DNA of 64,000 nucleotides from Thiothrix litoralis (GTDB taxonomy: Bacteria > Pseudomonadota > Gammaproteobacteria > Thiotrichales > Thiotrichaceae): positions 3,221,501 to 3,285,500 of the forward strand of contig NZ_CP072801.1 in NCBI RefSeq assembly GCF_017901135.1, read 5' to 3'. Made by a program: the position numbers and the translations under genes. The notes under the pieces were generated by a model. It saw only the letters and a list, made by a program, of their open reading frames with translations, searched no databases and was not told the DNA's origin. This document shows positions 1 to 9,217 of this stretch, in pieces. The number at the start of each line of letters is the position of its first letter. Within the stretch, counting starts at the first letter, position 1.

Positions 1-2
1 AC

Positions 3-425
3 GGTGATGTGGTACGCAAGAACCTGTCTAGCGAGCTGACGTTCTCCAAGGAGCACCGGGATCTGAACATCCGCCGCATGGGTTTCGTCGCCAGTGAAAT
101 CACCAAAAACGGCGGCATCGCCATCTGCGCCCCGATTGCGCCTTATGCCAGCCTCCGCCGGGAGGTACGCGAAATGATCGAAGCGGTGGGCGGCTTTATC
201 GAAGTGCATGTCTCCACCCCGCTAGAGGAATGCGAGCGGCGCGACCGCAAGGGACTGTATGCCAAGGCACGTGCCGGTTTGCTCAAACAGTTCACCGGCA
301 TCGACGACCCGTATGAAATACCGGAGAACCCTGAGTTACGCTTGGACACTACGGAAATTTCAGCGGATGAATGCGTGCATCAATTGCTGCTCAAGCTGGA
401 AAAACAGCGCTACATTGCAAAATAA
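3..425 (+). CDS. cysC: Adenylylsulfate (APS) kinase, C-terminal part
   Basis: The reading frame is open to the left edge of the window, so the N-terminus with the P-loop is missing. The visible part starts GDVVRKNLSSEL and continues with FSKEHRDLNIRRM and ICAPIAPYASLRR, which match the APS-binding and core motifs of CysC-type kinases. The C-terminus with the YAKARAG and GIDDPYE stretches is also typical. The enzyme phosphorylates adenylylsulfate to PAPS, the sulfate donor of sulfotransferases. It may be a single-domain CysC or the end of a fused CysN/CysC protein, which cannot be decided here. It converges on, and ends directly against, a sulfotransferase gene on the other strand, so the pair could supply and use PAPS in one pathway. 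Confidence 0.93.
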   Translation, partial: GDVVRKNLSSELTFSKEHRDLNIRRMGFVASEITKNGGIAICAPIAPYASLRREVREMIEAVGGFIEVHVSTPLEECERRDRKGLYAKARAGLLKQFTGIDDPYEIPENPELRLDTTEISADECVHQLLLKLEKQRYIAK

Positions 426-1352
426 TCATGTTGAAGTAGCATGTCGCACGCGGACGGCTTTACGAAGATCATCGTAGTCAGACCAACCTGTTCTTGGCTC
501 GATTTGGCTGCGCCAAACGGCGTCGAATGCCGCATTGATCTCAGGAGACAGCCGATAGCGACTTTTGTCAGCACCTTGAGTGACTTTAGTGGCGTCGCTG
601 TTGAATGGCAGGCCGATCTCTTTCTCCGCCAGACGGCGGACGCCGCGCTCATCAAAATGACTGGCATTCGCCAGCATAAAATCCCGCGAGGATTGGCGAA
701 CCACTGTATCCAGTAAGTCGTCGGTAAGCGTAATGTCCATCAATCCAGCGACTTTACGCACCGTTCCAACCAGATCCCCGACCATATCCTCATAGGTGAG
801 CAGCAGCACCGCCGCATTATCGCGCTGCTCCCACCATGAAATCATATGCAACCACCAATCGCCTAATTCGTCTTCAGGCGGCACAAAATTCTGGGCAAAA
901 GCATCCAAGTCGATCACGCCGGGTTCAAAAAACCAGTTCTCCAAAAATCTATAATAGGAAACGATGACGTCCTTTGGATTGCGGAAGGCGCAAATGTAAC
1001 GACCACCTTTGGGAACATCCTGCCAGTTGGAATGGGTCATGTAAGCGCGTGGCTCGAACGCCTGAGGCGCATCCAGGGCAATCCCCAGAGGATGGGGGAA
1101 ATCAAGACAGGGAACGACAAAACCGACCTCCTCGAAGTTCATGTCGCCCTGAGAACGCAGGCCGTGCGCAATCTGCTGTAGCCACGTCGTGCCGCTCTTG
1201 GCGAAGGGCGTGATAAAAACGTCACTGGGTCTAGGGTCGAACAGTGCAACCTGACCATAGTTTCCTGGCGTAAAGAGTTTGTCATGCAGAGCGTTAAACT
1301 GCTCTAGGGTGGTCGCACGTCCCCAAGGACGGTCAGCAGGCTTTATCGTCAT
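426..1352 (-). CDS. PAPS-dependent sulfotransferase
   Basis: This cytosolic-type sulfotransferase (Sulfotransfer_1 fold) of about 308 residues would move a sulfo group from PAPS to a hydroxyl or amine. The 5'-phosphosulfate loop is FAKSGTTWLQQI near the N-terminus, and the 3'-phosphate loop is RNPKDVIVSYYRF in the middle. An upstream GTG (1385) and an ATG (1358) are also in frame; the ATG at 1352 is chosen because GTGAG lies six bases before it. It is the last gene of the long minus-strand operon, 36 bp after the P-type ATPase. Its position at the end of a cluster with an assembly line, and next to an APS kinase, suggests that it sulfates the cluster product. The acceptor is unknown. Confidence 0.9.
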   Translation of the reverse strand: MTIKPADRPWGRATTLEQFNALHDKLFTPGNYGQVALFDPRPSDVFITPFAKSGTTWLQQIAHGLRSQGDMNFEEVGFVVPCLDFPHPLGIALDAPQAFEPRAYMTHSNWQDVPKGGRYICAFRNPKDVIVSYYRFLENWFFEPGVIDLDAFAQNFVPPEDELGDWWLHMISWWEQRDNAAVLLLTYEDMVGDLVGTVRKVAGLMDITLTDDLLDTVVRQSSRDFMLANASHFDERGVRRLAEKEIGLPFNSDATKVTQGADKSRYRLSPEINAAFDAVWRSQIEPRTGWSDYDDLRKAVRVRHATST

Positions 1353-1388
1353 AATCATCTCACTATTTGTGCGTTTATAGGCCACGTT

Positions 1389-3545
1389 TTATAAATCTTC
1401 GCGAGGTTTCTCAACAACATGAGTCTCACCCTCATCTTCCAGTGGTAGTTCTGGCAATGCCTCCTGGTGCTTGGCTAATGGCCAAAAGATATTGACCAAT
1501 TCCCCCAAAATACTGGAATAGAGTATTAACATACTGGTAAGCACGCCAAAGTGTAGGAAAAACACACCACCGATGGTCATAATGCCCGGCGCAAAGGCAA
1601 CGACCTTATTGCGACGCATGGTGTCCTCAAATTCATCAACCAGCTCAAACAGTGGCAACAGATTTTTCAAGGTACCATCCATGAAAATAATTTGTGCGGT
1701 ATCCGTTGCGGCAGTTGATGCACCTTTCAAAGAAACCGAGACCTGCGCCGCCTTTAAGGCAATCGCATCATTAATACCATCACCCACAAAACAAACGAAG
1801 CGGCCTTCATCCCGTAATTGTTTTACCAGATCAGCCTTGTTTTCCGGCAACGTTTCCGCAAAGTAATGCTCAACACCCAGTTTCTTAGCCATATTTCGGG
1901 TAGGTGCTTCATGGTCGCCCGAAATAATGTAGACATCCATGCCACGCTGCTTGAGCACCTGTATCATTTCACAGGCTTCGGGACGAATGGTTGGTTCCAT
2001 CTCCAGCAAACCCGCCAACTGATCATCAACCGCAACATAGATCAGGGAATGGCTGTCTGCCTCAGCGTGCTGCCGGATGGCTGCAATACTGTCGGGTAAC
2101 GCAATACCCTCACGTTGTAGAAAACGGGCGCTACCTACCCGGACTATCTGACCCTCGACACCAACCTTGATGCCGTAACCGACTTCATAACTGGTTTCTT
2201 CCACCGCCGGTAAATCCAGATGTTCTGCTTCGGCTCGGGCGAGTATGGCGCGGGCAACCGGATGGGGCTGGCGGTACTCGGCAGCCGCCGCCAAACGCAA
2301 TACTTCGCGTTCTGTAAACCCATCAACAGCATGAATATTACCCAAGGTGGGCTGTTCCTGCGTCAGGGTACCGGTCTTATCAAAGACCACGGTATCCACT
2401 GCCCGCAAAGCTTCAAAAACCCGCCCATCTTTAATAAGAATCTGCTGCCGCGCGAGGATTTGCAGATAAGTCATTACCGACATGGAACCGGAAATGCCTA
2501 ATCCTCCCCCCAAGTCTGCGAACATAACCGCTAAACCGGCACTAGGCCCCAACAGAGGAACCGTCAACGCCGCGATACCCAGTTTGACCGGAATAAAATT
2601 GTCAGCAATTTTGCGTCCCCGCAAAATCACAGTATCCTTGTAACTTTGGGTTTCATTCAGCAACTGACTGATTTTGGCGGCAACCGTATCTTCCCCGGCG
2701 GTCATGACCTCAACGGTCAGGCGACCGGACAATAGCAAGGTTGAAGCAAACACCTCATCCCCGACTTCCTTGTCCACCGGTTGGCTTTCCCCGGTCAGAA
2801 TGTGCTGATCAACCTGACCAAACCCTTCCACAATCCGCCCATCGACCGGCATCACTTCACCGGCATTTACCCTAACCTGATCACCTACCTGCAAATCATG
2901 GAAAGCAACCTGAAGCTCAACCCCGCTTTGAACTACCCACACCTGTTCGGGATGGGAGCTGAAAACATTAACCAGACGCCCCTGCGAGTTATCTTCCAAA
3001 TTATTGATAATACGGGCAAAAAAACCTTCCATTAAACCCACAAAGATAGCCAAAACCAAGTGTCCGGTGGCGATCAGACCCAGCGTCACTATGGCACCGA
3101 TCAGATAAAGGCTAAGATAACGGCCATTTTTGAAATCCTTCCAGACCAGCTTAAACGTTTCCCGCATCAGATATAACACAGCCAGCACTGCTACCGGAGT
3201 CAGCAGCGGATAAAACGAAGCCAGCGAGGCAACACCCACCGCCCCCAGAGACAACTGCATCTCCCTTCTGCTTTTCTTCAGCTGTTGCTCATGAGCTTGC
3301 TGTGAAACCGGATCCATCGCATCCTGCAACTGTTGCCTGTCGGTAAATAACAAAGCATCCACCGTATCCCGTAACAAACGCTTGATATTGACGGGCGGTT
3401 TGGGTGCACGTGACTGTTGGGAGACTCCCTCTCCAGACCTAACAGGTTGATGTTGCAGTTTTTTGCGTAAACGCGCCTGTTGCCGTCGTTTGTGTACAGC
3501 AACCAGCGCACCGCCTACCACCACCAGAGGAATAATCGGGATCAT
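1389..3545 (-). CDS. P1B-like P-type ATPase without the CPC metal site (copy 1)
   Basis: This 718-residue membrane ATPase has the full catalytic set in order: actuator motif LTGESQPVDK, phosphorylation motif DKTGTLTQEQ, the P1B-type HP dipeptide in QPHPVARAI, and hinge motif GDGINDAIAL. It starts with a single hydrophobic segment followed by a basic stretch (KRRQQARLRKK) and has no CxxC heavy-metal-binding domain. At the place where P1B pumps have CPC in the membrane, it reads ADLGGGLGISGSMSVM, so the metal ligands and the usual proline are absent. Metal transport therefore cannot be assumed. A GAGGTG ribosome site precedes the ATG. It sits between a methyltransferase and the sulfotransferase in the operon, which suggests export or membrane energisation linked to the product. 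Confidence 0.9.
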   Translation of the reverse strand: MIPIIPLVVVGGALVAVHKRRQQARLRKKLQHQPVRSGEGVSQQSRAPKPPVNIKRLLRDTVDALLFTDRQQLQDAMDPVSQQAHEQQLKKSRREMQLSLGAVGVASLASFYPLLTPVAVLAVLYLMRETFKLVWKDFKNGRYLSLYLIGAIVTLGLIATGHLVLAIFVGLMEGFFARIINNLEDNSQGRLVNVFSSHPEQVWVVQSGVELQVAFHDLQVGDQVRVNAGEVMPVDGRIVEGFGQVDQHILTGESQPVDKEVGDEVFASTLLLSGRLTVEVMTAGEDTVAAKISQLLNETQSYKDTVILRGRKIADNFIPVKLGIAALTVPLLGPSAGLAVMFADLGGGLGISGSMSVMTYLQILARQQILIKDGRVFEALRAVDTVVFDKTGTLTQEQPTLGNIHAVDGFTEREVLRLAAAAEYRQPHPVARAILARAEAEHLDLPAVEETSYEVGYGIKVGVEGQIVRVGSARFLQREGIALPDSIAAIRQHAEADSHSLIYVAVDDQLAGLLEMEPTIRPEACEMIQVLKQRGMDVYIISGDHEAPTRNMAKKLGVEHYFAETLPENKADLVKQLRDEGRFVCFVGDGINDAIALKAAQVSVSLKGASTAATDTAQIIFMDGTLKNLLPLFELVDEFEDTMRRNKVVAFAPGIMTIGGVFFLHFGVLTSMLILYSSILGELVNIFWPLAKHQEALPELPLEDEGETHVVEKPREDL

Positions 3546-3557
3546 CTGCTTTTCACC

Positions 3558-4229
3558 TCAACGTTTGCCGATGTGCACAACAAAGGGTTCGGCAACCTGT
3601 TCTGCGGCAAGTACTTCAAAACCGGCTGCGCTTAACATCTCACTAATATGCACAGGACTGTAGTAATGGTCGGTTATCTGGATGAGCCCCGCGCTGGTGG
3701 GGATATTGCTCTGGTAAGACGCGCCACGCACTGGGTTTTCAGGCGGTGTAGAGTAAAAGTCGGGGAAGCGCCGTCCCAGAGTTGCGGTATCGGTATTGCC
3801 TAACCCCAATAGCGCCCCCGGCTTCGCCAGTGAGTACAACGTGCGCAGCAGATCATCAGCAGCCTGCACTTCATTACACAGCAAAACCATAAAACAAAGG
3901 ATACGGTCGAAAGGCTCACCAGCACGCAACTCATCCAACGCTTCCACGTAGTGAATACCCCGCCCCTCATCCAGCGCCCGGGCATTGGCAATCTCAGCCG
4001 AAGAGGAATCGTAGGCCGTTACCTCAGCCCCGGCATCCGCCAGCATACGAGCAAAGCGCCCTTGACCACAGCCAAAATCCAACACCCGCAAACCTTGCAT
4101 ATCTCCAAAATGTGCCAGCAAACGCGGGAAAACCTGGGTGGTAGAAATGCGGTTCGGGTTATCCTGGAAATAAGCCAGGTAGGCATCCGCTTGCACGTGC
4201 CAGTCATCAGTAGGGTTGGTAGGGTTCAT
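3558..4229 (-). CDS. Class I SAM-dependent methyltransferase
   Basis: A 223-residue methyltransferase with the SAM-binding glycine motif VLDFGCGQGRFARML and the acidic residue of strand 2 in VTAYDSS. The start at 4229 (MNPTNPTDDW) is chosen because its ATG overlaps the TGA of the radical SAM gene (ATGA) and follows AGAGAGG at good distance; a longer open frame up to 4445 only runs into the upstream gene. The overlap implies translational coupling. It could methylate O, N or C of the cluster product; the sequence does not show the acceptor. Confidence 0.85.
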   Translation of the reverse strand: MNPTNPTDDWHVQADAYLAYFQDNPNRISTTQVFPRLLAHFGDMQGLRVLDFGCGQGRFARMLADAGAEVTAYDSSSAEIANARALDEGRGIHYVEALDELRAGEPFDRILCFMVLLCNEVQAADDLLRTLYSLAKPGALLGLGNTDTATLGRRFPDFYSTPPENPVRGASYQSNIPTSAGLIQITDHYYSPVHISEMLSAAGFEVLAAEQVAEPFVVHIGKR

Positions 4230-6295
4230 ACTTGCCTCTCTAAAATCAGTTTGATATCCAAAACAGGGGTAGGGCGTGCTGCGAGAAACACCAGTTCCGG
4301 TCGCAGTCGCAGGTTCAGTGCGTAGAGATAATACTTCAACAAAAAGGTGGCCGAGCTGCCGAAACGTTCTTCCATTTGGCGGTAAAGCGCCGGTTCCTCC
4401 GTAAACTGCGATACGAGCCTGACAGAAATCTGAAAAGGTGAACACAGGGGCTGCCCTGTCTTTGTATCCAGTAAATCAAGCGCCGCAAACAGGGGTTTCT
4501 GTGCGTCGTAATTGTCAACAAAGCCCTGATGCAAGAGTGCCGCAACCATCGCATTCATTGTGGCAGCACTGCGCCCGGCGAGAGCAGCGCGAAATCGCAC
4601 CCAATCCCTCCCGGCAGCTTGCCAACACTGATAAGCTGATGCGTACCAATGCTGCGGGGCATCGCCCCCCAGTTCAGGGTGATCAACCCAAGGTGGCATG
4701 GCCTTTGGCTCTGGCTTAAGCTGCCCCAGCAACTCCTCCAGCCGTGCCGTATGCTGACGCGAACTCCAGTCTGTCCAGTCACGGGTGACACGGTAATGCT
4801 TGGAAACCAGCGTCTCGTGCGCGTAGAAAAGAAAATCGTGGAGCTGATCAATGCCGCCAAAGTGCTTGAGCAAATCTTGGCTATAGTAAAAGGCAGGGTG
4901 AATGATCGACTTGGCAGTTTGCGCATCGCCTGTCACAATTTCAACGCACTCGTGGGTATCTTCCGGCAGATGGGTCAATCCCTCGTACAACCTCAGCGCC
5001 GGATAACCAGCAGCAAAGTCAAAATGCAGATCCAACCCAAACTCCGCCAGCGTTTCCAGCGTCTGGCGTACCGTTTCACGGCTTGAATAAGGGTTGGCCA
5101 ACCAAGACCACAGTGTCCAGCGCTCCATTTTACGGTGAGCGAATTCCGCCTCTTCATTCAGCTCCATCAGGTCTCGGACATGCTGCAAGGCATGTTTAAC
5201 CCGATACGGCTCCTGCATTTGCTTCAGGGTCTCATTACTCAGATCCGAAAAGATGCCGTTTTGCTCCAACATTAGCCCCGAACGTAACAGGATGCGGAAC
5301 TCATCCTTATTGAACTTGACAGGCAGGAAATAAGCACGCCAGTAAATCGGTTGTTCCAGTGTGCTATTGATACGAATCAGCCGCTCCGCTAACGCCATCA
5401 CATGTTGCTTGGTGAACGTCAGTTCAGAGCAGACAAACCAGAAGTAGCGCAGCCCAAAACCCAACAGGTTTCTGACCTCGGCTTCGATCACATCCAGATC
5501 ACGCAGCCGTACCGAGCGCCCTTTGACCAACGGTTCGCAGCAAAAAGCACAGTGGCACGGGCAACCACGGGAAATCTCCACGGCGATGGCACGCCCGGTA
5601 TCGTGCGCCGTATTTAACCCTGGCACCGGCGCTAAATGGGTTTCACGGAACGGGCGCTCACCATGGAAACGGCAAATTTCGTCAATAATTTCGGGGGTGT
5701 ATTCAAGATCATCAAGCGGCCCGTAATAAACGCGCTCGTTTTGCTGCCACTCACCTTCGTGATAGTAGAGCAAGTTGGCAATCCCTTCTGTCTTCCCCTC
5801 CAGCACTTCATCGAAGTGCGCGAGCAAATCATCCGGCTCACCGATGATACCGAAATCAGGCTTCAGGTATTCAGCCGCTGAAACCGGATTTACGGTAAAG
5901 GTGAATCCACCCACGAGAATTTTTGCCGATGAAATTTCCCGTATCCGCTGAATCGCCGCATGGGTGTCTTCCATAGGAAACCAGCGTGGCCTGCTCTCCG
6001 CTTTCGTACCTAAGTATTCATCAGACTCTGTTGAATCAGCTTGCCGAATAGTGAACCCTACTGCGCGAGGCTGATACTGCCGCACCAGATCGCTGATACA
6101 ATTTAACTGCTGCCCCCTGTTCAGCCCGAGACCATCCCAACGCCGGACGGATAAACCAGCCCGTCGCGCTAACGCCGACACCTGTACAAAGGCATAAGGA
6201 TAGACAGGATTACCGGGCCAGTTGGTCAGATTGATGAAAAGGATGTCCAGCGGTTCAGTGGATCCGCTGGATACATTATTGTAGGCAGGTAACAT
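4226..6295 (-). CDS. B12-binding radical SAM protein
   Basis: This 689-residue protein has an N-terminal Rossmann-like region typical of cobalamin-binding domains (LDILFINLTN, later ILVGGFTFT and IGEPDD), then a radical SAM core with the iron-sulfur motif CPCHCAFC (CxxxCxxC) near residue 255, and a long C-terminal region. Proteins of this class carry out methylations at unreactive carbons, ring contractions or other radical steps. The ribosome site is weak and 45 bp separate it from the JmjC gene. In this cluster it is the best candidate for a C-methylation or a skeletal rearrangement. It could also act on a carrier-bound intermediate. The exact reaction is not visible in the sequence. Confidence 0.88.
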   Translation of the reverse strand: MLPAYNNVSSGSTEPLDILFINLTNWPGNPVYPYAFVQVSALARRAGLSVRRWDGLGLNRGQQLNCISDLVRQYQPRAVGFTIRQADSTESDEYLGTKAESRPRWFPMEDTHAAIQRIREISSAKILVGGFTFTVNPVSAAEYLKPDFGIIGEPDDLLAHFDEVLEGKTEGIANLLYYHEGEWQQNERVYYGPLDDLEYTPEIIDEICRFHGERPFRETHLAPVPGLNTAHDTGRAIAVEISRGCPCHCAFCCEPLVKGRSVRLRDLDVIEAEVRNLLGFGLRYFWFVCSELTFTKQHVMALAERLIRINSTLEQPIYWRAYFLPVKFNKDEFRILLRSGLMLEQNGIFSDLSNETLKQMQEPYRVKHALQHVRDLMELNEEAEFAHRKMERWTLWSWLANPYSSRETVRQTLETLAEFGLDLHFDFAAGYPALRLYEGLTHLPEDTHECVEIVTGDAQTAKSIIHPAFYYSQDLLKHFGGIDQLHDFLFYAHETLVSKHYRVTRDWTDWSSRQHTARLEELLGQLKPEPKAMPPWVDHPELGGDAPQHWYASAYQCWQAAGRDWVRFRAALAGRSAATMNAMVAALLHQGFVDNYDAQKPLFAALDLLDTKTGQPLCSPFQISVRLVSQFTEEPALYRQMEERFGSSATFLLKYYLYALNLRLRPELVFLAARPTPVLDIKLILERQV

Positions 6296-6340
6296 GCTAT
6301 ATAAGTGTCCAGTGCAAAGGTGACTCGAAGCAGGGCGGGA

Positions 6341-7249
6341 CTATTTAGCCCGCTTACTATCCGCTGTTTTCTTGTGACAGGTACAGTCCTCACGACCATA
6401 AAGACCTAGCTGATGCAGTCCGTGCAATAATGAGGCACGGCTCTGGTACAACAACAGACCTGACAGATCATGTCCAAACGCATTAATGCTGATGGAGGGG
6501 GTCAGTGACATTACGCGATGCCACCAGCCACGCGGGATGAATAACATCTGCCCCGGCTCCAGCGTGATCTCGACCGGGCGCACCGTGGCAAACAACGGAT
6601 GACGCTTGGCATCCCAAGTATTAGGCTCCACCTCGCTCAGGGTTGAACGGTAATCGTATTTGCTACTGGGATACATCGCCGGTGAAGCCGATGGAGGAAC
6701 GAGCCAAACACGTTTACGACCACTGATTTGGGCAAGAATATTATCAATCCAATCAATATGGTAGCCTGTCAGGGTTCCAGCCGGGCCAAGCCAAGCAAAA
6801 TAAACCTGCTTCAGGGTCATAGCCTCAAGCAATGAAAAGTCCACGTCAGCCCGCAATTGAGGAAACTGCTCAAAAATCCGCAGCATGGACAAGTAACGTT
6901 TAGCGGTTCCCTCATCTTCAGCACCAGACACGGCATGACCTGCTTGCGTCAGCCCGGTCAGGTAATCAGCCATGCGGGCAGATTCAAAAGCCGTCTCGTC
7001 TTGTAGCACGTTACCCTTTTCCAACGTCACCGCACGATCAGGATCCAGTTGGGCGAAAAAATCGAAAGACCAGCGCTGGCAGGCAGGCCATTGCGTTGCC
7101 ATATCAGTGATAACAACGGGCTGGCGTGGCCGGAAATAACGTGCCGCAAATTCAGCAGACTCAAGCCGTGGCACACGATCTACACCCAACCTTGGTTGAT
7201 CCGGTGACGTAGAAGACGCCCCGTTCTGCATTTGCTCCTGTGAATACAT
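6341..7249 (-). CDS. JmjC/cupin-8 type Fe(II)/2-oxoglutarate oxygenase
   Basis: A 302-residue protein with the JmjC-type iron triad: HxD in GYHIDWIDN and the distal histidine in PRGWWHRVMS. The WSFDFF and RVWLVPPS stretches are also typical of cupin-8 hydroxylases. The start at 7249 is chosen over an open frame to 7354 because CGGAG lies six bases upstream and the longer frame overlaps the SDR gene. Enzymes of this family hydroxylate amino acids, peptides or proteins. Here hydroxylation of the assembly-line product, perhaps creating the hydroxyl later carbamoylated or sulfated, is an inference from context. The C-terminus carries CTCHKK, perhaps an extra metal site. Confidence 0.85.
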   Translation of the reverse strand: MYSQEQMQNGASSTSPDQPRLGVDRVPRLESAEFAARYFRPRQPVVITDMATQWPACQRWSFDFFAQLDPDRAVTLEKGNVLQDETAFESARMADYLTGLTQAGHAVSGAEDEGTAKRYLSMLRIFEQFPQLRADVDFSLLEAMTLKQVYFAWLGPAGTLTGYHIDWIDNILAQISGRKRVWLVPPSASPAMYPSSKYDYRSTLSEVEPNTWDAKRHPLFATVRPVEITLEPGQMLFIPRGWWHRVMSLTPSISINAFGHDLSGLLLYQSRASLLHGLHQLGLYGREDCTCHKKTADSKRAK

Positions 7250-7268
7250 AGAAAACTCCGATGCGTTT

Positions 7269-8021
7269 TTACAGGCTGGCCGTTCCGCCAGCAGATTCGC
7301 CACCATCAATAACGATGTTGGATCCAGTGATGAAAGGTGCCTCGTTTGAGGCAAGAAAGGCTACCAATGCGGCTATCTCTGTCGGATCAGCGTGCCTTCC
7401 CAAGGGAATGCGGGCATTTAAAGCCGCCATGTCATCCGGGCTGTACTCAGCTTCCTGCATTGCCGTCAAGACATAGCCAGGGCTGATACAGACGACGCGT
7501 AACGCTGGAGCCAGCTCTATGGCAAGCGTGCGCGTCAACGCAATGACCGCCGCTTTAGCTGCGTTATAGTCGGCATAACCCGGCATACCGAGCATACCGC
7601 TCACTGAAGCCATATTGATGATCACACCGCTGCCGGAGCCTTTCATACGGCGTGCAGCCGCCTGAGCACAGTAAAAAACACCCTCTACATCAACCGCCAG
7701 GGTTCGCCGCAAGCTCGCTACAGGTAGTTCAAGAAAAGGATACGGCGCACTAATGCCCGCGTTATTAAACAAGATGTCGAGTCCGCCCAATACCTCTGTG
7801 ATCTGGGTAAAAGCGCTTTCCACTGCATCAGCATCACTGACATCGACTGCCACAACCGTGACTTCAGGCAACTCAGCACGCAGCTTGGCACAACCAGCGC
7901 TATCGCAGTCCATTACCGCGACCTGCACACCTTCTGCACACAAACGTTCGACAGCAGCTCGCCCTATACCACGAGTCCCTCCGGTGACGACCGCTTTCTT
8001 TCCAGCTAACCCATGCATCAT
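7269..8021 (-). CDS. Short-chain dehydrogenase/reductase
   Basis: A classical SDR of 250 residues with the NAD(P)-binding motif TGGTRGIG, the NNAG motif, the catalytic serine in NMASVSG, and YxxxK in YNAAK. It would reduce a ketone or oxidise an alcohol in the cytosol. Its first ATG overlaps the stop of the amidinotransferase gene (ATGA), so the two are translationally coupled; a second ATG follows directly. The substrate is probably the cluster intermediate, since no fatty-acid genes are near. Confidence 0.9.
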   Translation of the reverse strand: MMHGLAGKKAVVTGGTRGIGRAAVERLCAEGVQVAVMDCDSAGCAKLRAELPEVTVVAVDVSDADAVESAFTQITEVLGGLDILFNNAGISAPYPFLELPVASLRRTLAVDVEGVFYCAQAAARRMKGSGSGVIINMASVSGMLGMPGYADYNAAKAAVIALTRTLAIELAPALRVVCISPGYVLTAMQEAEYSPDDMAALNARIPLGRHADPTEIAALVAFLASNEAPFITGSNIVIDGGESAGGTASL

Positions 8022-9166
8022 CAGAAATAACTCTCCAGATTGCCGTGTCGGCGAATATCACAAGTAGCGCAATGGAACGCCCCGCCAAGACTCCCGAAGT
8101 TACGAAAGTGTACCGGGATAGGCTCAAAGCCATGACGGCGCAGAAAATCAATCATGGGTTGTTCTTCAGCTTCAACAAATACCCGCTTCTCATCAAGACT
8201 CAGCAGGTTTAGCGATAACCAGTGACTTGAGAAATAGAAAGGGTGGGAATCAGGCACCGTCGGCGCAGGTGGCGTCAGTACCTCCCAATCAGCAAACATA
8301 TCCGGCAATTTTGTCACCCGGTCTGGATGGATCAAGACCCGGCCTGGTGCCAACGGGATAAAGCTGGCATCAATATGCATAGCGTTCGGATCATTGACCT
8401 CCAGTATATGCACGCGATAATTCTCACCGAGATGACGCTGTAACCATTCAATACCAAATCTATTGGTTACTTGGCTGATCTGGCAGAAGATATCGCGCCC
8501 ACAGCGGCTGAAGTCGGCAGCATCGAACAAAGGCTCGTGCTCGGTAATCACACTGCGCCCGGCATGAATGTCGTAGCCTGCTTCGGCATGATCGTGATTG
8601 AAGGTATGCTTACCGAGTTCGGGTTTGGGTGCTGCCGTCCAGCGTGCGCCGCGCTCAAAGTAGTGCTTGATCAACGGTCGGTAAGCGCGGGATTCAAACA
8701 AACGGCTTGGCCAAGCCATCGGGGCTTCAATAATTTCGTTGCCAACCACCAGTAAAAGGTCACGGGGCATTGCCGCATAAAGACCTGCTTCGGACGCCAC
8801 ATCCGGCGTCGCATACGCTTGTTTCCAGTCGATAGGTTCCGGGCGACGCACGGTGACACCTTGCGCTTCCAGTTCTCGGCAAAATACTTCCAGCTCCCGT
8901 TCAGCCGCAGTGGTCACTTCAGCAGGAAAGGGCTGACCACCGTTCTGACGGAAAAAGTCCCAGTGCCGGGACGGCATCGTCGCCTGCAATACCGGATGCC
9001 ATTCCGGCACACAAGCATTTTCCGCACGTCCGACAATGACCTCCTCCAAGAGATCCCATTCATTGTGGCTGTTGACTACCGGCACTGCGTCCAGATTAGG
9101 CAGTGTTGCGGGCTGTGACCGGGGGCGATCGACGGGCGATGCCTGCTTTACTGATGCTTGCGTCAT
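8021..9166 (-). CDS. Glycine amidinotransferase family protein
   Basis: This 381-residue protein is of the AGAT family, which moves the amidino group of arginine onto an amine through a cysteine-bound intermediate. The active-site cysteine is seen in GGAFHCATCDIRR near the C-terminus, and the histidine in MHIDASFIPL; an acidic residue in SRCGRDIF fits the rest of the triad. Homologues in natural-product clusters are CyrA (cylindrospermopsin) and SxtG (saxitoxin). AAGGAGAA precedes the ATG. The acceptor could be glycine, beta-alanine, another amine precursor or a carrier-bound amine. With the carbamoyltransferase, sulfotransferase and NRPS-PKS genes around it, it argues for a guanidine-containing product. 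Confidence 0.92.
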   Translation of the reverse strand: MTQASVKQASPVDRPRSQPATLPNLDAVPVVNSHNEWDLLEEVIVGRAENACVPEWHPVLQATMPSRHWDFFRQNGGQPFPAEVTTAAERELEVFCRELEAQGVTVRRPEPIDWKQAYATPDVASEAGLYAAMPRDLLLVVGNEIIEAPMAWPSRLFESRAYRPLIKHYFERGARWTAAPKPELGKHTFNHDHAEAGYDIHAGRSVITEHEPLFDAADFSRCGRDIFCQISQVTNRFGIEWLQRHLGENYRVHILEVNDPNAMHIDASFIPLAPGRVLIHPDRVTKLPDMFADWEVLTPPAPTVPDSHPFYFSSHWLSLNLLSLDEKRVFVEAEEQPMIDFLRRHGFEPIPVHFRNFGSLGGAFHCATCDIRRHGNLESYF

Positions 9167-9217
9167 TTTTGTATTCTCCTTCTCACTCTGTGAATATGTG
9201 GGGGCTGGCGATAAAAC

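Noticed and set aside
1389-3545. Annotation as a copper- or zinc-exporting ATPase
   Set aside because: The CPC membrane motif and N-terminal CxxC domains are missing, so the substrate cannot be named.
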